56,895 bases of DNA from an uncultured Dorea sp. (GTDB lineage: Bacteria; Bacillota; Clostridia; Lachnospirales; Lachnospiraceae): positions 1 to 56,895 of the forward strand of contig CAJUTH010000023.1 of assembly GCA_910589275.1 (NCBI GenBank). The letters are read 5' to 3'. Numbering within the stretch: the first letter of the stretch is position 1; every line of letters begins with the position of its first letter. Positions 16,382 through 23,949 of this stretch are shown in pieces. The notes under the pieces were generated by a model. That model did no database searches and had not been told where the DNA came from. It worked only from the letters and a program-made list of their open reading frames with translations. The position numbers and the translations under genes are program-made.

Positions 16382-17122
16382 TTACTGAGGTTTGGCGGAA
16401 TAAGTATACCTTTTTATTGCCTGTCTGGCAAATTCTGCCGTACCTTCTCCTCCGGCTTTGTCGATGCCTCGTTTCATGCGTTCATCGCACACATACATCT
16501 CGCCCAGTCCCTTTAAAATCTCATCGGTGCAGGTGTAGTAATGTTCGGTGATAAATTCCTGTATTTTCCGTATGAGATCCTGTGCCTGCGGCTCATCGGG
16601 GGCTCCGGTCTTAAGAGCGCCGAGTCCAGCGAAGAGGTCTAATAACTGTCTGCCGGTTTCTTCAGTTTCTGAATCCGTCATCTCAGTGGCTTTGAGTTGA
16701 TATTCTTTGTAGGCCGCGGTATTTTCCCATCGTTCTTTTACCTCTTTGGCATAGCGGTCTATCTCTGTTTTATCAAAGGCTTGGAAATCCATGTCGTTTT
16801 CTCCTTTCTTTTGAATATTACGGGCAAAAGAAATCAGATCATCCAGATGCGACCGCCTAAGTTCCAGCAGACGAATCTGCTGCGAGAGAGCTTCTTTTAG
16901 GTCGAAATCAGGACTATCCAGAATCTTTTTGATATCTTTTAATGAAAATTCCAATTCCCGGAATAATAAAATACTCTGCAGCCGGTGAAGGGCGGCATCA
17001 TCGTATAGCCGGTAGCCGGCTTTGGTTATTTTCGCGGGTTTTAACAGATCAATGGCGTCATAATGATGAAGTGTGCGCACACTTACGCCGGTTTGTTTAC
17101 TTACCTCATTTACAGTCTGCAT
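16382..17122 (-). CDS. MerR-family regulator with TipAS-like effector domain
   Basis: This 246-residue regulator has an N-terminal MerR winged helix (TVNEVSKQTGVSVRTLHHYD, AGYRLYDD, FSLKDIKKIL; residues 1-75), a coiled coil (about 80-110), and a C-terminal TipAS-like domain (about 125-240; WENTAAYKEY, EFITEHYYTCT, CDERMKRGIDK). TipAS domains bind varied hydrophobic drugs, and family members typically activate their own promoter. Its promoter (17146-17176) has the 19-bp spacer typical of MerR control. Its target besides itself is not evident; the divergent gene is a metal pump with its own operator. Confidence 0.88.
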   Translation of the reverse strand: MQTVNEVSKQTGVSVRTLHHYDAIDLLKPAKITKAGYRLYDDAALHRLQSILLFRELEFSLKDIKKILDSPDFDLKEALSQQIRLLELRRSHLDDLISFARNIQKKGENDMDFQAFDKTEIDRYAKEVKERWENTAAYKEYQLKATEMTDSETEETGRQLLDLFAGLGALKTGAPDEPQAQDLIRKIQEFITEHYYTCTDEILKGLGEMYVCDERMKRGIDKAGGEGTAEFARQAIKRYTYSAKPQ

Positions 17123-17145
17123 AGATATTCCTCCCGTATGAGTTT

Positions 17146-17176
17146 ACTATAAACTATGACGTAACATTAGAGTCAA
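17146..17176 (-). promoter_or_regulatory. MerR-type promoter with 19-bp spacer
   Basis: On the minus strand, TTGACT (17171-17176) and TATAGT (17146-17151) are 19 bp apart. The spacer contains a CTAATG-TTACGT-CATAG dyad. The overlong spacer and centred dyad are the signature of promoters activated by MerR proteins through DNA twisting. Confidence 0.75.
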
Positions 17177-17195
17177 TATATTTTAACAAAATATA

Positions 17196-17260
17196 TTGAC
17201 AAATTACAAGGGATATGGTTAAATCTAAATATGAACATATGAGCAATCATTCATATGAAT
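17196..17260 (+). promoter_or_regulatory. Promoter and ArsR/CadC-type operator of the metal pump
   Basis: TTGACA (17196-17201), 17 bp and TTAAAT (17219-17224) form the promoter. Downstream, ATATGAGCAATCATTCATAT (17237-17256) is an imperfect dyad like SmtB/CadC operators, and ATTCATATGAAT (17249-17260) is a perfect 12-bp palindrome. The ATTCATATGA core recurs before the arsR gene at 19804-19813. Confidence 0.6.
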
Positions 17261-17289
17261 GGATTATAGATTTGGCGGAGGTAATAACT

Positions 17290-19614
17290 ATGTCTGAAGA
17301 GAAAGTAATAATAGACGAGACATGTGAGTGCGGCTGCGGTCATAGCCATCATCATGCGCACGAAGACCATGAGCATCACGGAGAGGAATGCGGTCATGAT
17401 CATCATCACGGTCATGGAGAGCATGAGCATCACCACCATGAGGTACAGCAGCATACGGGCCATGAATTTGATAAGGTAAAAGCACATACCCAGCAGAAAG
17501 TATATATTCTGGAGAATCTTGGCTGTGCTAACTGTGCGGCGAAGATGGAAAAGGCCATCAATGAACTGCCGCAGGTGGAAGCGGCTGTAATTACTTATGC
17601 AACAAAGCAGCTTAAGGTCGCGGCCAATCATCAGGAGCGGCTTCTGCCGGAATTTCAGAGAATCTGCAGTACCATAGAGCATCAGGTAATCGTAGTTCCC
17701 AGAGAGGACGCTCTATCTGAGAAAAAGAAGAAGCAGAGCGTTTACAAGGAGCACAAAAAGGAACTTCTTGGTATCGGGCTGGGAGCGGCCTTGTTTATTG
17801 CCGGAATAGTTCTTGAAAATCTGAATTTGGCTCCGTTGTATGGAAGTGAGCTGATGTACAGCGCCGTCATCTTTATACTTGCCTATATTCTGCTTGGCTG
17901 GGAGATTGTTTGGACGGCTGTTAAAAATTTGAAAAACGGGCGGATATTTGACGAGAATTTCCTAATGAGCACAGCTACTCTTGCCGCGTTTGTTATCGGT
18001 GATTTTGCTGAGGCAGTGGGCGTTATGTTGTTTTACCGTGTGGGAGAGCTGTTTGAAGATATAGCGGTGGAACGAAGCCGTTCGCAGATTATGGAGGCCG
18101 TTGATATGCGTCCGGAGGTAGTGAATTTGGTTCGCGGGGATCAAGTGGCGGAAATTCCGGCGGGGGATGCGGCTGTGGGAGATATCATCCTAATCCGGCC
18201 GGGAGACCGCATTGGTCTGGATGGTATCGTGGCAGAGGGTACGAGCCGGATTGATACCTCCCCGGTTACCGGAGAGCCGGTGCCTGTGGCGGTTAAGGAG
18301 GGCGATGAGATCCTGTCCGGCTGCGTCAACGAGCAGGGAGCGTTGAAATTAAGGGTTACCAAGCCTTTGAGTGAGTCAATGGTGACTAGGATTCTCGATT
18401 CTGTGGAAAATGCGGCGGCGGGCAAGCCGAAGATGGACCGTTTTATTACCAGATTTGCAAGGATTTATACACCGATCGTGGTTTTGGCGGCTGTTCTTAC
18501 AGCGGTTATTCCGTCGGTGATTACCGGAGACTGGAATCATTGGATTTATACGGCTATTACATTTTTGGTAATTAGCTGCCCCTGCGCGCTGGTGTTAAGC
18601 GTGCCGCTTGCATTTTTCTCAGGGATTGGTGCAGGCTCTAGACAGGGAATCTTATTTAAGGGAGGTCTGGCGATTGAAGGGCTGAAGAATATCAAGGCGG
18701 TGGTAATGGATAAGACCGGAACGATCACAAAGGGAGAGTTTAAACTGCAGCAGGTGATTCCATATGGAGAGGTATCTGAGGAAGAACTGTTGAAAATGGC
18801 GGCGGAATGTGAACTCTTATCTACGCATCCGATCGGAAGCAGTATTGTGGCTGCGGCAGAGGAAAAGGGGCTTGGACTTCACAGGCCGGAGAAAGCGGAA
18901 GAGATCTCAGGCAAGGGAATCCGGGCAGAGATTGACGGGAGAGAGGTATTGTGCGGCAACCGGGCGCTGATGGAACTGCATGGAATTGATCTTGCCGGGT
19001 ATCAGAATGAACAGTATGGAACAGAGGTGCTTGGCGCGGTGGACGGCAGCTATGCGGGGTGTCTTGTGATCGCGGATACGATAAAGGGGGACGCTTCGGA
19101 ATCCATCCGGAATATGAAGCAGCAGGGAATCATAACAGCGATGCTGACCGGGGATTCAAAAGCCAGCGCGGAAGCTGTGGCCGCTAAAACAGGAATTGAC
19201 GAGGTTTATGCGAAACTTTTGCCGGAGGAGAAACTTACAAGACTTAAGGAGATCCGGCAGAAGCACGGCGCGGTTATGTTTGTTGGAGATGGGATCAATG
19301 ATGCTCCGGTGCTTGCGGGAGCAGATGTGGGCGCGGCAATGGGAAGCGGCGCAGACGCGGCCATCGAGGCTGCGGATGTGGTATTTATGAATTCCTCAGT
19401 GAAAGCGATCGGAGAGGCAATCCGCATTGCAAAGGTAACAGGGAATATAGCGGTACAGAACGTGGTATTTGCGCTGGCTGTGAAAGCGCTGGTAATGGTC
19501 ATGGGATTTATGGGCTGTGCGAATATGTGGATGGCAGTATTTGCCGACACAGGAGTTGCGATGCTGTGTGTGCTAAATTCCATTCGGGCTTTGTATGTGG
19601 GAGGCAAAAAGTAA
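17290..19614 (+). CDS. Zn/Cd/Pb-type P1B ATPase with His-rich N-terminus
   Basis: This 774-residue membrane pump exports soft divalent metals. A histidine-rich tail (about residues 18-58, with CECGCG and runs of HH) and a heavy-metal-associated domain with GCANCAAKM (Cys 79 and 82) precede the membrane core. The transport motif SCPCALVLS (Cys430-Pro-Cys432), the DKTGT phosphorylation site (Asp474), STHPIGS and GDGINDAP are intact. The Lys and Asp typical of the ZntA/CadA group appear near the C-terminus (FADTGVAML). ATG 17290 has GGCGGAGGT upstream. It is probably repressed by the ArsR protein downstream, which shares an operator motif. Confidence 0.92.
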   Translation: MSEEKVIIDETCECGCGHSHHHAHEDHEHHGEECGHDHHHGHGEHEHHHHEVQQHTGHEFDKVKAHTQQKVYILENLGCANCAAKMEKAINELPQVEAAVITYATKQLKVAANHQERLLPEFQRICSTIEHQVIVVPREDALSEKKKKQSVYKEHKKELLGIGLGAALFIAGIVLENLNLAPLYGSELMYSAVIFILAYILLGWEIVWTAVKNLKNGRIFDENFLMSTATLAAFVIGDFAEAVGVMLFYRVGELFEDIAVERSRSQIMEAVDMRPEVVNLVRGDQVAEIPAGDAAVGDIILIRPGDRIGLDGIVAEGTSRIDTSPVTGEPVPVAVKEGDEILSGCVNEQGALKLRVTKPLSESMVTRILDSVENAAAGKPKMDRFITRFARIYTPIVVLAAVLTAVIPSVITGDWNHWIYTAITFLVISCPCALVLSVPLAFFSGIGAGSRQGILFKGGLAIEGLKNIKAVVMDKTGTITKGEFKLQQVIPYGEVSEEELLKMAAECELLSTHPIGSSIVAAAEEKGLGLHRPEKAEEISGKGIRAEIDGREVLCGNRALMELHGIDLAGYQNEQYGTEVLGAVDGSYAGCLVIADTIKGDASESIRNMKQQGIITAMLTGDSKASAEAVAAKTGIDEVYAKLLPEEKLTRLKEIRQKHGAVMFVGDGINDAPVLAGADVGAAMGSGADAAIEAADVVFMNSSVKAIGEAIRIAKVTGNIAVQNVVFALAVKALVMVMGFMGCANMWMAVFADTGVAMLCVLNSIRALYVGGKK

Positions 19615-19643
19615 GCGGACTGACGGATATAAAATATTTTAGG

Positions 19644-19680
19644 TTATACTTATTGAACTGCTAATGTTCAATGAGGTATA
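19644..19680. repeat. Dispersed dyad, copy B
   Basis: TTATACTTATTGAAC, then TGCTAAT, then GTTCAATGAGGTATA. The reverse complement closely matches copy C at 49914-49946 and copy A at 8682-8707. It lies between the first pump gene and its terminator. Confidence 0.6.
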
Positions 19681-19709
19681 GAAAAATAGAAAAATAAACC
19701 AAAACAGGG

Positions 19710-19746
19710 CACTAAGGTTACAAAAATCTTAACTTTAGTGTCTTTT
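19710..19746 (+). terminator. Terminator after the first metal pump gene
   Basis: CACTAAGGTTA and TAACTTTAGTG form an 11-bp stem with one mismatch and a 9-nt loop, followed by TCTTTT. This separates the pump transcript from the arsR operon. Confidence 0.75.
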
Positions 19747-19758
19747 CTATTTCAGATA

Positions 19759-19822
19759 TTGAAATATGCCGGTTTCTTTGGCATAATTATAAAATGAGCG
19801 TATATTCATATGATGTAATATA
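19759..19822 (+). promoter_or_regulatory. Promoter and operator of the arsR-ATPase operon
   Basis: TTGAAA (19759-19764), 17 bp, CATAAT (19782-19787). Just downstream TATATT-N10-AATATA (19801-19822) is a dyad containing ATTCATATGA, the core also found in front of the first pump gene. This suggests autoregulation by the ArsR-type protein. Confidence 0.6.
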
Positions 19823-19839
19823 CATGAAGGGAAGAAAGC

Positions 19840-20202
19840 ATGAAAAATCACACAGAAGTGGAATGCTGCGATATTGTAGCGACCCATGAAGGAACAATCC
19901 AGAAAGTGAAAAGCGGGATGCCGGCGGATGAGACGATCAAGGAGCTGGCTGATTTCTATAAGGTGTTTGGAGATGCAACAAGAATTCGTATTTTGTGTGT
20001 GCTTCTTCAGGCGGAGGTATGCGTATGTGATCTGGCGGAGCTTTTGGAGATGACACAGTCGGCGATTTCCCATCAGCTTCGCGTCCTGAAGCAGATGAAG
20101 CTGGTAAAGAACCGGAGAGAGGGGAAGACAGTGTATTATTCATTGGCGGACGGACATATCCAGACAATTATCAGTCAGGGAATGGAGCATATTGCAGAGT
20201 GA
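19840..20202 (+). CDS. ArsR/SmtB-family metal-sensing repressor, CadC-like
   Basis: This 120-residue winged-helix repressor should release DNA when metal binds. The core is KVFGDATRIRILCVLL, the Cys-containing helix EVCVCDLAELLEM (the CxCxL motif of ArsR/CadC sensors), the recognition helix QSAISHQLRVLKQM and the wing RREGKTVYYSLAD. An N-terminal ECC pair near residues 8-10 could complete a CadC-type metal site. It is followed by a second P-type ATPase overlapping its 3' neighbourhood, and probably controls both pumps through shared operators. Confidence 0.88.
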   Translation: MKNHTEVECCDIVATHEGTIQKVKSGMPADETIKELADFYKVFGDATRIRILCVLLQAEVCVCDLAELLEMTQSAISHQLRVLKQMKLVKNRREGKTVYYSLADGHIQTIISQGMEHIAE

Positions 20203-20218
20203 CGGACGGGGGACGAAG

Positions 20219-22081
20219 ATGACAAAGCAGACGAAGATAAAGGTGCTGGTATTAATAGCAGGAGCAATTGCATACGGAGCGGCGGTCATAGCGTCAGGAA
20301 AGTATCAGATGTCAGATGAAGAGAGACTTCTGATGTTTTTGGCGGCGTATCTTTTGATTGGATTTGAGGCATTTGGAAGATTTCGTGATAATCTGATGAA
20401 ACGAAGGTTTTTTGACGAGAATCTTCTGATGATACTGGCTACGGTGGGAGCCTTTGGTGTGGGACGGTATGTTGAAGCGGCTGCGGCGATGCTTCTGTTT
20501 GAGGTGGGCGTTATCTTTGAAGAAGCCTCTGTGGATCGGACAAAGAGAATGATTGCGAGTATGATTGATATCCGTCCGGAATATGCGACAAGGATCATCC
20601 GCGGGAAGGAATTTAAGGTGGAGCCTTCTGCGCTGAAGCTGTTTAACCGGATTGTGATTAAGCCGGGCGAGCGGGTTCCGGCAGACGCGATGGTGCTCAC
20701 AGGGAAGACAACGCTGGATACGAAGGCATTGACCGGCGAGGTTATGCCCCAGACGGTTGTTCCGGGAGATATGATTTACAGCGGATGCATTAACCTGACA
20801 GGAGTGATCGAGGCTAAGGTTCTGGCCCTTTATGAGGATTCTACGGTGTCGCGGATTATGGAGATGGTGGAAGAGGCACAGGAAAACCGCGCGGAGAGCG
20901 AGAGCTTTATTACGACATTCAGTAAGTATTATTCGCCTGCGATTGCGCTGATTGCGCTGTTAGTTATGGTGGTGCCGCCGCTTACCTTTGCGCCGGGTTC
21001 GGATGAGACGTGGATTTACAGAGGACTAGTGGTCTTGATTGCGGCCTGCCCGGCGGGACTTGTGCTGTCAACGCCGGTGGCCTTTCTTGGAGGTATTGCC
21101 AGCGCGGCCAGACAGGGGATATTGGTGAAGGGAGGCAATTATCTGGAAGACCTTGCCAAGACGGATACCTTTATCTTTGATAAGACAGGCACTTTGACAG
21201 AAGGCGTATTTAAGGTACGTGAGATTAAAGCTGTAGGTATGACGGAGGAGGAGCTGCTAAAGATAGCGGCTCATGTGGAGAGTTATTCGAACCATCCTAT
21301 CGCTCAGTCCATTAGAGCGGCTTATAATGGCAGATATGACAAGACGAAGGTAAAGAGGATCCGAGAGGATTCAGGTTACGGCGTCAGCGCATTGTATGAG
21401 GACGAATGGGTGCATATCGGCAACCATCGAATGGCGGAGCGTTATCAGATTGAGACAGACCGTGTGAACAGTCCGGGAAGTGTACTTTATGTCATTATCA
21501 AACGGCGCTATGCAGGATACATTGTGATTTCTGATTCCATTAAAGAAGGCGCCAAAGAAATGCTTGAGGATTTGAAGGAGAAGTATCAGTCTGTGCTGGT
21601 AATGCTTACAGGCGATGAGAAAAACGAGGCGGTCCGTGTAGCAGAAGAGCTCCAGATGGATTATGCATATTCAGACCTTATGCCGGGCGATAAGCTGGAG
21701 CTGGTAGAGGAGTTTCTGGATGTGGAGGATGATTCAGAGAAGGTAGCGTGTGTCGGGGATGGTATTAACGACGCGCCGATCATTGCAAGGGCGGATGTGG
21801 GGATTGCCATGGGAGCGCTGGGGTCTGCAGCAGCCATTGAAGCGGCGGATGTGGTGCTCATGGATGACGAACTGCCGCGGATTGTAGATGCGATTAAGAT
21901 TGCAAAAGAGACGATGCGCGTGGTAGGCCAGAATATTTCTTTTGCGATGATGATCAAGGTAATTGTGCTGGCTCTTGCGGCGATTGGATATATCTCCATG
22001 TGGGGCGCGGTATCCGCAGATTTGGGCGTGATGCTGGTATCCATTATCAATGCGGCATGGGTGGTAAAGTATACGGCTTAG
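20219..22081 (+). CDS. P1B-type metal ATPase with atypical CPAG motif
   Basis: This 620-residue membrane ATPase lacks any N-terminal metal-binding domain. The catalytic machinery is intact: the TGEVMP actuator loop, DKTGT (Asp321), SNHPIA and CVGDGINDAP. The membrane metal site, normally CPC followed by A-L, reads CPAG (Cys277-Pro-Ala279-Gly280), so one ligand cysteine is missing. Lys and Asp residues typical of zinc-type pumps remain in MMIKVIVLAL and SADLGVML. I chose ATG 20219; an earlier in-frame start at 20192 overlaps arsR and lacks a ribosome site. Substrate is uncertain: altered metal preference, or a partner of the first pump. Confidence 0.85.
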   Translation: MTKQTKIKVLVLIAGAIAYGAAVIASGKYQMSDEERLLMFLAAYLLIGFEAFGRFRDNLMKRRFFDENLLMILATVGAFGVGRYVEAAAAMLLFEVGVIFEEASVDRTKRMIASMIDIRPEYATRIIRGKEFKVEPSALKLFNRIVIKPGERVPADAMVLTGKTTLDTKALTGEVMPQTVVPGDMIYSGCINLTGVIEAKVLALYEDSTVSRIMEMVEEAQENRAESESFITTFSKYYSPAIALIALLVMVVPPLTFAPGSDETWIYRGLVVLIAACPAGLVLSTPVAFLGGIASAARQGILVKGGNYLEDLAKTDTFIFDKTGTLTEGVFKVREIKAVGMTEEELLKIAAHVESYSNHPIAQSIRAAYNGRYDKTKVKRIREDSGYGVSALYEDEWVHIGNHRMAERYQIETDRVNSPGSVLYVIIKRRYAGYIVISDSIKEGAKEMLEDLKEKYQSVLVMLTGDEKNEAVRVAEELQMDYAYSDLMPGDKLELVEEFLDVEDDSEKVACVGDGINDAPIIARADVGIAMGALGSAAAIEAADVVLMDDELPRIVDAIKIAKETMRVVGQNISFAMMIKVIVLALAAIGYISMWGAVSADLGVMLVSIINAAWVVKYTA

Positions 22082-22106
22082 ATGGTGTTTTGGAGCAGGA
22101 GGGATT

Positions 22107-22646
22107 ATGAAAAGATATATTAGAAAATATTTGGCTGCGTTACTGGTAATGCTTCTTGCAGTTTCTGTGCTGACCGGCTGCGGGAATCAGTCTCTGGAGG
22201 AGGGGCTTAAGCTTTTGGAAGCGGGAGATTATGAGGCGTCTGTGGACAAATTCAAAGAGGCGGCGGAGAAGGATCAGTATGCGGGAGAGGCTTACCGTGG
22301 GATCGGAATTGCCAAGTGGGAGCTTGGACAGTACGAAGCGGCCCGCAATGCGTTTGTTTCCGCGCTGGAACATGACGCAGAGAGAACAGCGTCTATTTAT
22401 AATTTTCTCGGGAGCTGCGAGATGCAGCTAGGTAATGCAAAGGCGGCGCTGAATTATTATAATCTCGGCATAGCTTGCGAGGACTGCAGTGAAGAGATGC
22501 TTCAGGAGATGAAATTTAACGAGATTGCGGCCTATGAGCAATGCGGCGAATGGGAGAATGCAAAAACGAAGCTTGCCGAATATACTGCGGCATATCCGGA
22601 GGATACGAGAGCGGCAAAGGAAGCAGAATTTTTTGAAACACAGTAA
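22107..22646 (+). CDS. TPR-repeat lipoprotein
   Basis: The 179-residue protein has a lipoprotein signal (basic MKRYIRKY, hydrophobic stretch to about residue 23, lipobox LTGC) and would be anchored outside the membrane. Three to four tetratricopeptide repeats follow: EEGLKLLEAGDYEASVDKF, EAYRGIGIAKWELGQYEAA, and YNFLGSCEMQLGNAKAALNYY. TPRs mediate protein-protein contacts. It starts 25 bp after the ATPase and 18 bp before hflX, so it may be part of either transcript. The specific partner is unknown. Confidence 0.8.
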   Translation: MKRYIRKYLAALLVMLLAVSVLTGCGNQSLEEGLKLLEAGDYEASVDKFKEAAEKDQYAGEAYRGIGIAKWELGQYEAARNAFVSALEHDAERTASIYNFLGSCEMQLGNAKAALNYYNLGIACEDCSEEMLQEMKFNEIAAYEQCGEWENAKTKLAEYTAAYPEDTRAAKEAEFFETQ

Positions 22647-22664
22647 AAGAATAGGAATAAATGA

Positions 22665-23915
22665 ATGATTGAGATTGGAAAGAAGGAAGAGCGGGTAATT
22701 CTTGTGGGAGTCTGCCTTGGGCTGGAAAGAGAGACAGAGGAATCCTTGGACGAGCTTGAAGAACTTGTGAAAACGGCGGGGGCTGTAAGCGTTGGACGTG
22801 TGATTCAGAAAAGGGATGAGATTCATCCAGGGACCTATGTAGGCACGGGAAAGATTGGAGAAATCAAAGACCTTTTATGGGAGACGGAGGCTTGTGGGAT
22901 TGTCTGTGACGATGAATTGTCTCCGGCGCAGATCGGCAGTCTTAGGGATGAGCTTGATACGAAAATTATGGATCGGACGTTACTGATTCTCGATATTTTT
23001 GCGGCGAGGGCAGTTACCAGAGAGGGTAAGATCCAAGTAGAACTGGCGCAATTGAAGTATAGACAGACCAGACTCACCGGATATGGAACATCTCTTTCCA
23101 GACTGGGAGGAGGAATCGGCACCAGAGGCCCCGGCGAGAAGAAGCTGGAGGTCGACAGACGTTTGATTAGGAGCAGAATTGCCAGACTGAACCGTGATCT
23201 TAAGGAGATTAAGAATCACCGGCAGGTGACAAGAGAGCAGAGACAGCGGGATATGCTTCCCGTGGCGGCCATTGTGGGGTATACTAACGCCGGGAAATCT
23301 ACATTGCTGAACCGGCTGACCGGCGCGGGAGTCTTGGCGGAAGATAAGCTGTTTGCTACGTTGGATGCAACTACCAGAGGATATCGTCTTGGCAGCGGAC
23401 AGGAGATATTATTTACGGATACGGTAGGATTTATCCGGAAACTTCCCCATCATCTGGTAGATGCATTTCGAAGTACGCTGGAGGAGGCAAGATATGCGGA
23501 TGTGATCCTTCATATGGTGGATGCGTCAAATCCAGCGATGGATATGCAGATGCATATTGTGTATGAGACGCTGCAAGGCTTGGGGATTCAGAACAAACCG
23601 ATAATTACGGTGTTTAACAAACAGGATTGTCTTACGCGGCCAGTGCTCCCCAGAGACTTCAAGGCGGATGAGACAGTTTGTCTGTCTGCGCTTACCGGAG
23701 AGGGGATAGAGGAACTGGAAGAGAAGCTGGAAAAAGTTTTGAGAGGACAGAAAATAGCGGTACGGCATATATTTTCCTACCGGGACGGGGCAAAGCTGCA
23801 GATGATCCGCAAGTATGGAGAATTATTGAAGGAGGAATATCTGGAGGAGGGAATCGCTATTGAGGCATATGTGCCTGTTCGGATATACGAACAGCTTCTT
23901 AGAGACACCAAATGA
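22665..23915 (+). CDS. hflX: Ribosome-associated GTPase HflX
   Basis: The 416-residue GTPase rescues or splits stalled ribosomes in known bacteria. The N-terminal HflX domain (about 1-190; HPGTYVGTGKIGE, CDDELSPAQ, RLGGGIGTRGPGEKKLE) precedes the G domain: P-loop GYTNAGKSTLLN (about 203), switch region TLDATTRG, DTVGFIRKLPHHLVDAF and NKQD. All motifs look functional. The ribosome site is weak (AGGAAT). It lies upstream of addB by 34 bp. Confidence 0.94.
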   Translation: MIEIGKKEERVILVGVCLGLERETEESLDELEELVKTAGAVSVGRVIQKRDEIHPGTYVGTGKIGEIKDLLWETEACGIVCDDELSPAQIGSLRDELDTKIMDRTLLILDIFAARAVTREGKIQVELAQLKYRQTRLTGYGTSLSRLGGGIGTRGPGEKKLEVDRRLIRSRIARLNRDLKEIKNHRQVTREQRQRDMLPVAAIVGYTNAGKSTLLNRLTGAGVLAEDKLFATLDATTRGYRLGSGQEILFTDTVGFIRKLPHHLVDAFRSTLEEARYADVILHMVDASNPAMDMQMHIVYETLQGLGIQNKPIITVFNKQDCLTRPVLPRDFKADETVCLSALTGEGIEELEEKLEKVLRGQKIAVRHIFSYRDGAKLQMIRKYGELLKEEYLEEGIAIEAYVPVRIYEQLLRDTK

Positions 23916-23949
23916 ATGTAGGAATTGATACAGAGACTTGGAGGATAAT

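Noticed and set aside
17288..17485. Open frame opposite the His-rich region of the metal pump
   Set aside because: It is a by-product of CAT/CAC codon runs on the other strand; no ribosome site or promoter.
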